Of a DNA stretch of 23,416 nt, positions 1-5,286 are shown one piece after another (the first letter of the stretch is position 1; every line of letters begins with the position of its first letter). The stretch comes from a virus. A model generated the notes under the pieces. That model was not told where the DNA came from. It worked only from the letters and a program-made list of their open reading frames with translations, and ran no database searches. Location: positions 1-23,416 of IMG/VR virus record IMGVR_UViG_3300031553_000109. The stretch is one strand, 5' to 3'. The position numbers were made by a program, and so were the translations under genes.

Positions 1-67
1 AAAAGAGTATGGGAAAGAACGCTACTCCGGCCAGAAGTTTCAGACATCTTTTAAGCGGGGGGTCTAA
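1..67 (+). CDS. C-terminal end of a possible convergent gene (partial)
   Basis: The plus strand reads open from the window edge and ends KFQTSFKRGV then TAA at 65-67. The peptide is rich in Lys, Arg, Gln and aromatics, with no Leu or Cys, which looks like a natural C-terminus. It would converge on the leftward operon whose last stop is at 88, with only 20 bases between. The opposite strand is also open here (see the minus-strand entry at 1-91), in the codon-aligned antisense frame, so only one is likely real. No function can be assigned from 21 residues. Confidence 0.35.
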   Translation, partial: KEYGKERYSGQKFQTSFKRGV

Positions 68-91
68 ATCGCCAGTCGTGAGAATGGTCAT
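1..91 (-). CDS. Possible start of a further leftward gene (partial, competing call)
   Basis: An ATG at 91-89 overlaps the TGA of the Lcl gene (ATGA) and is preceded by AAGAAGAACT, the same ten bases that precede the Lcl gene's own ATG at 420. That argues for a true start. The translation (MTILTTGDLDPPLKRC..., at least 30 residues to the edge) is Leu-rich, as expected for the antisense shadow of a Lys/Gln/Glu-rich gene on the plus strand. It is listed because the start context is good; the call is weak. Confidence 0.3.
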   Translation of the reverse strand, partial: MTILTTGDLDPPLKRCLKLLAGVAFFPILF

Positions 92-420
92 AGTTCTTCT
101 TTTACTTCTCTGACACACCGCACCGAAAAGGAAAGGGTCTTAGTGTCGTTGTACACAAGGCCAAGATTGAAGTTCACGCCCCTCGCGCTGTTGCTACTAG
201 ACTCCGTAGACGACCAGTAACCATCTTCCATTTCCTCGCATTCCTCCCGATGATTATCATGCAAATCTATTAACTCAACCCTAGTCGGTAGCCTTCCGCC
301 CATTTCTTTACATTTCTTCGTTGCTTCGTCCCAGTCCATTTCGCCCCAATCTTCCGACCACTCAAGTTTGCCGATGCGTGTCCAAGTGTGATGTTCTTTA
401 GTTATTAGTTTTTTAGTCAT
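88..420 (-). CDS. Lcl / DUF1566-type C-type-lectin-like protein
   Basis: A 110-residue protein with the hallmarks of the Lcl C-terminal (DUF1566) domain: WDEATKKCKEMGGRLPTR near residues 30-47, then GYWSSTES around 67-74, an NF-x-x-G segment and the closing SVRCVR. These domains adopt a C-type-lectin-like fold and usually mediate surface or ligand binding; some related proteins are targets of diversity-generating retroelements. It lacks a signal peptide and is little more than the bare domain. It is the last clear gene of the leftward early operon, nine bases after its neighbour. Its leader (AAGAAGAACT-ATG) has no good Shine-Dalgarno. The ligand is unknown. Confidence 0.75.
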   Translation of the reverse strand: MTKKLITKEHHTWTRIGKLEWSEDWGEMDWDEATKKCKEMGGRLPTRVELIDLHDNHREECEEMEDGYWSSTESSSNSARGVNFNLGLVYNDTKTLSFSVRCVREVKEEL

Positions 421-428
421 AGTTCTTC

Positions 429-788
429 TTAATAATTATACATTCCGAATGCTTCGTCATCGCACGGGACAAACCTCCTTATGTCCTCTTCCCACCGAAG
501 CTTCGCCCCAAGTTTCGCTATCATATCTTCCGAAGCTCCTAAATGAACAGGGCTATCAAGATAATCTCCTTGGACAAAATTAGCGTCTAAAGAATGATAA
601 ATTGCCCAATCGTGGATCCCACCCCTGACGGCAACCCACCTCACTTTTGTTGACCTGCCGTCTTGCTCTAAAGTTCCGCCTTCAGAAACTGGCTTGGCGT
701 GATTAAACCAAGGATGCTCTATCAGCCCAATACCGGAAGCGAAAATTGTATGCGGTTTCATCTCTTTTAGTTGTTCTAATGTAAGCAT
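429..788 (-). CDS. Conserved phage hypothetical protein
   Basis: A 119-residue soluble protein with no membrane segment. The centre (KVRWVAVRGGIHDWAIYHS, about 48-66) and the end (EDIRRFVPCDDEAFGMYNY) resemble a small, uncharacterised family that I recall from phages and metagenomes, with a closing pattern like IRRLVPCDDEAFxxYRY. No catalytic motif is evident. It lies between the 45-residue gene and the Lcl gene in the distal part of the replication operon. The leader AATTAAAAATTATTATA before ATG is A/T-rich and lacks a Shine-Dalgarno. Function unknown. Confidence 0.7.
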   Translation of the reverse strand: MLTLEQLKEMKPHTIFASGIGLIEHPWFNHAKPVSEGGTLEQDGRSTKVRWVAVRGGIHDWAIYHSLDANFVQGDYLDSPVHLGASEDMIAKLGAKLRWEEDIRRFVPCDDEAFGMYNY

Positions 789-803
789 TATAATAATTTT
801 TAA

Positions 804-941
804 TTACTCCCTTGCCTTTTTAATCTGCTCCTGAACTTCAGGAGGAAGCGAACTAATAATCTCGTCCAGCGTGGCTCTCATCTCAGTTATCTCTCTAATT
901 ATTCCGTTATGGACCTCCTCGATTGTCATTTCCTTAGTCAT
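804..941 (-). CDS. Small acidic hypothetical protein (45 aa)
   Basis: An ATG at 941-939 opens a 45-codon frame ending in TAA at 806-804: MTKEMTIEEVHNGIIREI..., finishing EQIKKARE. It begins with MTKE like the gene just upstream and is preceded by AATTAAAAACT, the leader used by many early genes here; that leader also contains the stop codon of the upstream gene. The composition suggests a mostly helical, charged peptide. The overlap-free packing and shared leader support a real gene; function unknown. Confidence 0.65.
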   Translation of the reverse strand: MTKEMTIEEVHNGIIREITEMRATLDEIISSLPPEVQEQIKKARE

Positions 942-946
942 AGTTT

Positions 947-1402
947 TTAATTATATTTAACCTTATAACTCTCGTATTTTTTTCTGATCAAAATCTCCTT
1001 CTGGTCGTGGTCAATTATACAGGTGATGTAGTGCTTTTTTTCTTTCTCCTCTTGCCCTTCGGGCAATGCTTGTATGACATCTCTCCAAGACAAACCCTTC
1101 TTGTCGGGTTCTAAAGTTTCTAAAGCGTTAGAAACTTCCGGATATTTCAGATAGAACTGAACACAAAAATATAAATCCGCTCCCGAATGACCTGTCCTCT
1201 TGGCTATCTCCTTTATCAAGACTCCCGAACCCCATTTGCCTTTCTGATAAAGCGTGTCCTCTACAATCTCTTTCCCGACTAAATGCTTGGCTTCTATCAA
1301 AGCCATCTGGGCGTTGAATCTCGTCTCGGCAATAATAGCCCTGATCCTTTCAGCTAAATTATCCAATTGCTCATCATCTTGAATTATAATTTCTTTTGTC
1401 AT
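947..1402 (-). CDS. DUF1016-N-like protein
   Basis: I place the start at the ATG at 1402, which overlaps the stop of the initiator gene (ATGA), rather than at the in-frame TTG two codons upstream. The 151-residue protein has an N-terminal helix (LDNLAERIRAIIAETR), then GKWGSGVLIKEIAKRTGHSG, LYFCVQFYLKYPE and LSWRDVIQALP. The order GW/GKxLxxxIxxxL - L-x-x-x-x-x-FY-x-x-YP - LSW resembles the DUF1016 N-terminal domain, which is DNA-binding-like in several bacterial proteins. The C-terminus (KKHYITCIIDHDQKEILIRKK) does not match anything I recognise. Its position after the initiator suggests an accessory role in DNA metabolism. Confidence 0.6.
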   Translation of the reverse strand: MTKEIIIQDDEQLDNLAERIRAIIAETRFNAQMALIEAKHLVGKEIVEDTLYQKGKWGSGVLIKEIAKRTGHSGADLYFCVQFYLKYPEVSNALETLEPDKKGLSWRDVIQALPEGQEEKEKKHYITCIIDHDQKEILIRKKYESYKVKYN

Positions 1403-2001
1403 CTCCAATTTATATCTGATTCTAAACCGACAAACTCAAGCCATTGACCGCCCCCCCTAGGGATCACCCACCATTTCCCTTGGGCAAATCTCATTTCTTC
1501 ACCTTCAAAAAAGGGCTTCTTTTTGCTTTCAAAAGAAGAAATCCTCTTCTTCTTTTTATTAACACTTAAAGCATTTAGACTATTAGCACTTAAAGCATTT
1601 GTATCTGGATTTTCCACCCTATGGTCTAAACCACCCTCTGGTTGAGCCACCCTCTGGTTATTGATAATCTTTTTCTTAATAGTTTCTTTCTTCCAAAGAT
1701 AATTTAACTTAATATACCAACCAGTAATTTGCCCCTTCTTATTCTTTGTTCTTTGATTCTCAATCAGCCTCAATTCCATTAGCATTTTCTTGTTTCCTAT
1801 AACTCTTTCCTTAGTCCACTTTAACCCTTTGGCGACATAACCGGTGGAACATTTAATGATATTAGTCTTTTGCCATTTAGCGGTGTAGTAATAAAAGGCA
1901 TATAATCCGATAAGGTCTGACGGGTGTTCCTGTCCCAACATCGCATCTATCGTCTGCTTAGAAAGGATTATTATGTTGTCCTCAACGAAATTCTGTTTCA
2001 T
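1399..2001 (-). CDS. Replication initiator / replisome organiser (winged helix, iteron-containing)
   Basis: A 200-residue protein. Residues about 25-105 read as a winged-helix DNA-binding domain (LIGLYAFYYYTAKWQKTN, then GYVAKGLKWTKERVIGNKKM, then LRLIENQR...GWYIKLNYLW), the architecture of phage O-like or DnaD-type initiators. A low-complexity linker (about 115-150) follows, encoded by DNA carrying two sets of direct repeats, then a short C-terminal part (EGEEMRFAQGKWWVIPRG...WLEF) that may contact a helicase or loader. It overlaps both neighbours by ATGA. The repeats inside the gene suggest that it both encodes and contains the origin, as lambda O does. No helicase or loader gene is visible in this window. 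Confidence 0.7.
   Translation of the reverse strand: MKQNFVEDNIIILSKQTIDAMLGQEHPSDLIGLYAFYYYTAKWQKTNIIKCSTGYVAKGLKWTKERVIGNKKMLMELRLIENQRTKNKKGQITGWYIKLNYLWKKETIKKKIINNQRVAQPEGGLDHRVENPDTNALSANSLNALSVNKKKKRISSFESKKKPFFEGEEMRFAQGKWWVIPRGGGQWLEFVGLESDINWR
1563..1600. repeat. Pair of perfect 14-bp direct repeats in initiator gene
   Basis: CACTTAAAGCATTT occurs at 1563-1576 and 1587-1600, 24 bases apart, inside the linker-coding part of the initiator gene. Both copies are in the same reading frame (NALS...NALS), so the repeat could reflect the protein as well as the DNA. It lies beside the GGGTGG iterons and may be part of the origin. Confidence 0.6.
1614..1658. repeat. Iterons, candidate replication origin
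   Basis: Three near-identical 12-mers on the plus strand: CCACCCTATGGT (1614-1625), CCACCCTCTGGT (1631-1642) and CCACCCTCTGGT (1647-1658), spaced 17 and 16 bases. A fourth copy, CCACCCTCTGGC, lies outside the gene at 2258-2269. The copies are read in different codon frames (HRV, PEGG, QRV), so the DNA rather than the protein is what is conserved. An AT-rich tract follows at about 1660-1720. This is the layout of a lambda-like iteron origin inside the initiator gene. Confidence 0.65.
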
Positions 2002-2252
2002 TCTAAATAACCTTTTACTCGCAGAGACCTTTTAAGCCTGTAAATATTCGATTTAGATCCCACAAGATTATCGAATAATCTTTCTTGGTGTTCCGCTGAT
2101 ATTCGGCTTTTGTCAGCTGTTATAAGTAGTAAAGCCCACCACTCCCTCACGCTGAGCGATGGGCTTACCTCGCCACCAAACTTTATATCGTCGGGAAAAT
2201 ACAAGTTTCCTTCTTCGTCAAAGTATGCTTTTTTGCTTGTTATCTTCTTCAT
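1998..2252 (-). CDS. Small winged-helix-like DNA-binding protein
   Basis: I choose the ATG at 2252 over the GTG at 2261 because the leader motif AAACT lies directly before it and the GTG lies within the expected leader. The 84-residue product begins MKKITSKKAYFDEEGNLYFP and continues with REWWALLLITADKSRI and VGSKSNIYRLKRSLRVKGYL, which reads as an HTH with a recognition helix (SNIYRLKRSLRVKGYL). It is the first gene after the third early promoter and overlaps the initiator gene by four bases, so it is probably a partner or regulator of initiation. A Shine-Dalgarno-like GAGGG sits eight bases before the ATG, unusual for this genome, and is part of the fourth iteron. Confidence 0.6.
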   Translation of the reverse strand: MKKITSKKAYFDEEGNLYFPDDIKFGGEVSPSLSVREWWALLLITADKSRISAEHQERLFDNLVGSKSNIYRLKRSLRVKGYLE

Positions 2253-2257
2253 AGTTT

Positions 2258-2269
2258 CCACCCTCTGGC
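2258..2269. promoter_or_regulatory. Fourth iteron in the 5' leader of the initiator operon
   Basis: CCACCCTCTGGC on the plus strand (GCCAGAGGGTGG in the mRNA sense) matches the three iterons inside the initiator gene at 11 of 12 positions. It lies between the promoter (-10 at 2283-2278) and the ATG at 2252. Initiator bound here would sit over the start of its own transcript, suggesting autoregulation. The same bases provide the only Shine-Dalgarno-like GAGGG of the early region. Confidence 0.55.
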
Positions 2270-2277
2270 TCTAACCC

Positions 2278-2306
2278 ATTATGGTTTGTTTATCAAGTTT
2301 TGTCAA
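2278..2306 (-). promoter_or_regulatory. Sigma-70-type promoter of the replication operon
   Basis: On the minus strand: -35 TTGACA (2306-2301), 17-base spacer, -10 CATAAT (2283-2278). The spacer contains TTGATAA ten bases after the start of TTGACAA, as in the promoters at 4242-4270 and 5160-5187. The -35 overlaps the stop codon of the ssDNA-binding gene. Expected transcription start is near 2271, giving a leader of about 19 bases. Confidence 0.8.
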
Positions 2307-2695
2307 GCCGTCTGTTCGCTTTCAGGCTCTTCAGGTTCTGGTGTCATAGGATAATATCCTACCACCCTGCTATTGTTCTGCCCTTTATATTCTTGGGTTT
2401 CAATCTTGATCTGAAGCTTAACTCCCTTTACCTCTCTCCATTCATCGCTCATAGTTACCTTGCCCTCGTGAGGTAATTCACAAGCCCTAAACAGGCTTTG
2501 AATTTTCCAAAGAACATTCTCGGTTTCAACCAAGAAATCTGAAATCATATCTCCGTTTAACAACTCAAAGACAACTTGCTTCTGGGGTTCGCCTTTTCTG
2601 CTCTCGCCAAGTTTAACATCTACAACTGCCGCTTCGTATATTCCCGGAGTGATTAACTTCCTTGAAGGAACTTTACTGAAATCATATTTATTCAT
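2303..2695 (-). CDS. DUF669-like single-stranded DNA-binding protein
   Basis: A 130-residue protein beginning MNKYDFSKVPSRKLITPGIYEA, close to the YDxSKV...PxGxYxxxVxxxE opening of DUF669-type phage proteins. These are found beside recombination genes and are thought to bind ssDNA. An LWKIQSLFRACELP segment (about 61-74) matches the family's LWxLRxFLxAxG region. The last residues (PEPEEPESEQTA) form an acidic tail like the protein-interaction tail of SSBs. It lies directly downstream of the exonuclease and annealing-protein genes, completing a recombination set. The leader AATTAAAAACTAAACT lacks a Shine-Dalgarno. Confidence 0.6.
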   Translation of the reverse strand: MNKYDFSKVPSRKLITPGIYEAAVVDVKLGESRKGEPQKQVVFELLNGDMISDFLVETENVLWKIQSLFRACELPHEGKVTMSDEWREVKGVKLQIKIETQEYKGQNNSRVVGYYPMTPEPEEPESEQTA

Positions 2696-2711
2696 AGTTT
2701 AGTTTTTAATT

Positions 2712-3356
2712 TTACTTGTTCTCGACCTTTGGCTTTCCGTTCAAATCTTCATTTAACATTTCACCAATGCCTCGCCAAGCTTTTTGTATTTTAGGAACAA
2801 GCTTATCAACATCAGCTTGAGTCCTAGCCGTCTTAAAACTCTGCTTCTCTCCTGTCAAATGTAATGTTCCGTCAATATCTTCAAATGTTCTCAAGGCACG
2901 AAGTCTTATCAGAATATCTTCAATCGGGATCTTCTTGCTTGCCGCAAACATCATCGCATAAAAGGTTAATTGGTCGCTTGTATCAACCATTTTTTGTGTC
3001 CAGCCGTTCTTGGAAGTTTTGTATTCGATAATCTCATAGTCTTTTTTCTCTGCTAACATTTGCTGTCCTTCTTTGACCCCATCAATCTTTCCGAAAAGGG
3101 GAACTCCTCCAATTTTAGTTGTTATCTCAACCTCCCTTGCCTTGACCTTAGAAATAAGGTCTAAGGCTATCTTCTCATCTCGATCCGCCGCCTTTCTGGT
3201 CTCCAATGCTTTATGTATCTTTGAACCAAAATCGGTATATTTATTGCTGAACTTATAACCGAAGATGTAAATCTTCCGGTAGGCCTCCGGACTCTGCATA
3301 AAAGTGGCAAATTGGGAATAGGATAAGTAGTCCTTGATGTGATATTGCCCCTTCAT
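2712..3356 (-). CDS. PD-(D/E)XK exonuclease (RecB/Cas4-like fold)
   Basis: A 214-residue protein with the ordered motifs of the PD-(D/E)XK RecB-like nuclease family: an N-terminal LSYSQFATFMQSPEAYRK (11-28), FGSKIHKALE with His48, GKIDGV with Asp92, IIEYKTS with Glu111 and Lys113, and QLTFYAMMF with Gln129 and Tyr133. All expected metal-site residues are present. It has no Cys cluster, so it is unlike iron-sulfur Cas4. The start ATG overlaps the stop of the Rad52-like gene (ATGA), giving a translationally coupled exonuclease/annealase pair like phage Red systems. It probably resects DNA ends for strand annealing. Confidence 0.85.
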   Translation of the reverse strand: MKGQYHIKDYLSYSQFATFMQSPEAYRKIYIFGYKFSNKYTDFGSKIHKALETRKAADRDEKIALDLISKVKAREVEITTKIGGVPLFGKIDGVKEGQQMLAEKKDYEIIEYKTSKNGWTQKMVDTSDQLTFYAMMFAASKKIPIEDILIRLRALRTFEDIDGTLHLTGEKQSFKTARTQADVDKLVPKIQKAWRGIGEMLNEDLNGKPKVENK

Positions 3357-3985
3357 AATTTCTTTGTCAGTTCCTCTAGCTTTCTGTGGGCAACCACTTT
3401 CTGCATATCCTCATAATTGCTGTTGTCTATCTCCGCTTCCCAAAAAGTAATGGTATCTTTTGTCAGACCTTTCGCCATTTTGTCCATAAAAGCCAAGACG
3501 CCTATCTTCGGCTTGTCGCTTTTGTCCTTATCGAAGCCCACTACATCCCGGTTATCCTCGTCTATGCTACCTTCAAACGCCTGTTTGCCTACTCCGAAAA
3601 AGCCAGCCGCCTTTTTGAAAGCGTTAGTTGACGCCCCTTTCAAAGCGTCAGTATAGTTGCCGGCTCTATGCCCTCCATACTCTGAATGCGGCGTATATTG
3701 TTCAATTTGAATGCTTGCCTTGCCTGTAATCTCCCAAAACGACTTGCCCGAATTGAAGACTCCTTTTTCTTCCTTGACCACTTCAAACTTCCAACTCCAA
3801 TGACCAACTCCTAAGATATCATTAAACCGATTGACTAGATACTGATAACCATAACCGGTTGTGTCGTATCCTTTCTTCGTCAAAGCCCCTTTAGTCTTCT
3901 GAATCGCTATCTCGGGGAGGGGTTTAGACAATTCCTTGTAAAGATTCTTCGGAAGAGCCTTACTCTCTTGTGTAGTTTTTGACAT
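3353..3985 (-). CDS. Rad52-family single-strand annealing protein
   Basis: A 210-residue protein. GYQYLVNRFNDILGVGHWSWKF (about 45-66) followed by an AS/QIE strand region and GGHRAGNYTDALKGASTNAF...FFGVGK (104-134) follows the Rad52/Rad22 core: the RFNxxxGxxxWS segment, then the conserved DALKxAxTxAFKKAxxxxG helix. The C-terminal part is charged and helical. Such proteins coat ssDNA and anneal complementary strands. It is the first gene of an annealase-exonuclease-SSB trio. The leader is AATTAAAAACTAAAAA before the ATG. Confidence 0.85.
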   Translation of the reverse strand: MSKTTQESKALPKNLYKELSKPLPEIAIQKTKGALTKKGYDTTGYGYQYLVNRFNDILGVGHWSWKFEVVKEEKGVFNSGKSFWEITGKASIQIEQYTPHSEYGGHRAGNYTDALKGASTNAFKKAAGFFGVGKQAFEGSIDEDNRDVVGFDKDKSDKPKIGVLAFMDKMAKGLTKDTITFWEAEIDNSNYEDMQKVVAHRKLEELTKKL

Positions 3986-4001
3986 TTTTTAGTTTTTAAT
4001 T

Positions 4002-4235
4002 TTACTTATTTTTGCCGACCGATTTCCGCACTCTAGGATCTTTAATAAGATTAGGGAGGTTAAGTTCTTCCAAGAGCTTAATCCCCTTCCCCGTTATAAC
4101 CCACCAAACCCATTGCGGAGTCTTGTGAACTAGCTTCGCTAAATCTCTAGTGCTTACATTCCCCTCGGCGTATAAGTTCCTGATAGCAAGGTATTGCTTT
4201 ATTTTTTTCTGTTTTTGCGGATATGATATTGCCAT
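4002..4235 (-). CDS. Helix-turn-helix protein, likely early regulator
   Basis: A 77-residue basic protein. Residues about 17-48 (AIRNLYAEGNVSTRDLAKLV followed by HKTPQWVWWVITG) form a clear HTH of the sigma/homeodomain-like kind, and the C-terminus is Lys/Arg-rich. The promoter -10 TATAAT ends six bases before the ATG at 4235, so the predicted transcript begins at or within a base or two of the ATG (leaderless). It is the first gene of the transcript that continues into the recombination genes. It is a candidate for the factor recognising the TTGACAA/TTGATAA repeats in the three early promoters, but that is inference. Confidence 0.7.
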   Translation of the reverse strand: MAISYPQKQKKIKQYLAIRNLYAEGNVSTRDLAKLVHKTPQWVWWVITGKGIKLLEELNLPNLIKDPRVRKSVGKNK

Positions 4236-4241
4236 ATATTC

Positions 4242-4270
4242 ATTATAATTTATTTATCAATTTTTGTCAA
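4242..4270 (-). promoter_or_regulatory. Near-consensus sigma-70 promoter, predicted leaderless transcript
   Basis: Minus strand: TTGACA (4270-4265), 17-base spacer, TATAAT (4247-4242); both hexamers are perfect. TTGACAA at 4270-4264 and TTGATAA at 4260-4254 form the shared direct repeat. The expected start site, about seven bases past the -10, falls on the ATG of the HTH gene at 4235. The -35 lies within the last codons of the upstream gene. Confidence 0.88.
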
Positions 4271-4478
4271 GCTGTTTTTTAATGTTCCAATTACTAGCTA
4301 AATCTTCTAAAAAGTGATTGACATTCTGATAATGGATTTCTGTCGGGTGTAAGTCTTCAATTTCCTGATAAAGTTTATCATACATTTTATCAGCTAAGCC
4401 AAACATACAACCCCCGTGATAATAACCCCTGAACCAAGCCTTTAACAATTTCTTTTGCTGTGCTGTTAAATCTCGCAT
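4257..4478 (-). CDS. Small phage hypothetical protein (73 aa)
   Basis: A 73-residue protein, MRDLTAQQKKLLKAWFRGYY near the N-terminus, with several aromatic residues and three His. It has no recognisable domain, signal or membrane segment. It belongs to the first early transcript, and its final codons (LDKN) supply the -35 of the next promoter. The leader AATTAAAAACTATT precedes the ATG; there is no Shine-Dalgarno. Function unknown. Confidence 0.65.
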   Translation of the reverse strand: MRDLTAQQKKLLKAWFRGYYHGGCMFGLADKMYDKLYQEIEDLHPTEIHYQNVNHFLEDLASNWNIKKQLDKN

Positions 4479-4499
4479 AATAGTTTTTAATTTAATTGT

Positions 4500-4697
4500 T
4501 TAGTCACTTGCGAGTGGACCGGTTAATTGCCTCTCTACCCACTCCGGATACTTGTCGGGGGCTTCAGGAACTTCCGGATAATGATATTCAACGCCGGCTT
4601 CCTTCTCATCTCTCCGCCTGATGTAAGCTGGAATGCTGTAATAATTAAAGTTCTTCCCAAATCTTCTAACTACAGCTTGATATTCTTGATTAGTCAT
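4500..4697 (-). CDS. Small phage hypothetical protein (65 aa)
   Basis: A 65-residue protein rich in Tyr and Arg at the N-terminus (RRFGKNFNYYSIPAYIRRRD) and in Pro and Glu in the middle (EVPEAPDKYPEWVE). It is too short for a confident fold and I do not recognise the family. It lies in a run of four small early genes with similar leaders (here AAAAAACTAATCATTT before ATG). Such small early phage genes often act on host functions, but nothing here shows which. Confidence 0.6.
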   Translation of the reverse strand: MTNQEYQAVVRRFGKNFNYYSIPAYIRRRDEKEAGVEYHYPEVPEAPDKYPEWVERQLTGPLASD

Positions 4698-4720
4698 AAA
4701 TGATTAGTTTTTTAATGAGA

Positions 4721-4927
4721 TTAACTTTCTATTTTGAACTCGTTAGGAAGATTATGCCTGTTAATATAATCATCAATTATCTCATTCTCAAGCCATTCTT
4801 TGTCTGTCGTTGAATTATTATCAACCGCTATCTTTATGTCATCTTTCAATTCCTCTTTCAACTGCTTGATAATTTCCCTTTTACTTGCTTCGCTTAAATC
4901 TTGAAAGTAAAGTTGTAATTTAGCCAT
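4721..4927 (-). CDS. Small acidic hypothetical protein (68 aa)
   Basis: A 68-residue protein, MAKLQLYFQDLSEASKREII then KQLKEELKDDIKIAVDNN, predominantly helical and acidic. The opening (L-x-L-Y-F-Q-D-L-S-x-x-x-K-x-x-I) resembles short phage proteins with one strand and a helix, but I cannot name a family. It is the second gene after the first early promoter. The leader AATTAAAAAACT lies directly before the ATG. Function unknown. Confidence 0.6.
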   Translation of the reverse strand: MAKLQLYFQDLSEASKREIIKQLKEELKDDIKIAVDNNSTTDKEWLENEIIDDYINRHNLPNEFKIES

Positions 4928-4942
4928 AGTTTTTTAATTTAA

Positions 4943-5104
4943 TTATTCTCTTATCTGCTCGTCTTGGGGTTGCTCGGCAATAAAGCGACCAATTATCTCT
5001 TTTACTAAACTCGTCATCGTATACATTTTGCCTTCGGCATTCTTCGCCTTCACAATATGGTAAAGTATCTGAACTTGATCCTGATCTATTTTTGGTGAAT
5101 ACAT
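4943..5104 (-). CDS. Small early hypothetical protein (53 aa)
   Basis: An ATG at 5104-5102 opens 53 codons ending in TAA at 4945-4943: MYSPKIDQDQVQILYHIVKA..., finishing EQPQDEQIRE. The LVKEIIGRFIAEQ segment suggests a helical or ribbon-helix-helix-like peptide (the pattern MTxLVKEIIxRFI resembles the second half of such DNA-binding folds), but the call is tentative. It is the first gene after the early promoter at 5187-5160, with a leader of about 48 bases ending in AATTAAAAACT. Confidence 0.65.
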   Translation of the reverse strand: MYSPKIDQDQVQILYHIVKAKNAEGKMYTMTSLVKEIIGRFIAEQPQDEQIRE

Positions 5105-5159
5105 AGTTTTTAATTTAATTTTAATTGTTTCTCTCGACCTTTCTTTATCCTACATAGTC

Positions 5160-5187
5160 ATTATAGCCCCTTATCAAATCTTGTCAA
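5160..5187 (-). promoter_or_regulatory. First early promoter
   Basis: Minus strand: TTGACA (5187-5182), 16-base spacer, TATAAT (5165-5160). TTGATAA follows TTGACAA after three bases, the pattern shared with the promoters at 4242-4270 and 2278-2306. It lies directly after the hairpin terminator at 5225-5271 and starts the early transcript about 48 bases before the ATG at 5104. The leader contains AAAGGTCGAGAGAAA. Confidence 0.85.
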
Positions 5188-5224
5188 GCCCTTTTTATCC
5201 ACTCCTCCATTAAAACATAAAACA

Positions 5225-5271
5225 ACCCATCAAGGAAAATTAAAAACTACAAATTAAAAACCTTGATGGGT
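5225..5271 (-). terminator. Intrinsic terminator between late and early regions
   Basis: ACCCATCAAGG (5225-5235) and CCTTGATGGGT (5261-5271) form a perfect 11-bp stem with a 25-base A/T-rich loop. In the minus sense it is followed by TGTTTTATGTTTTAA. It would end the lysis-region transcript just before the first early promoter. The loop is longer than usual, and on the plus strand it contains AATTAAAAACTA, the early-gene leader sequence. Confidence 0.6.
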
Positions 5272-5286
5272 CGCTTTTGGCAAAAC

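Noticed and set aside
2712-3356. CRISPR-associated Cas4
   Set aside because: PD-(D/E)XK motifs are shared, but the iron-sulfur Cys cluster is missing and the gene is coupled to a Rad52-like annealase, so a phage recombination exonuclease fits better.
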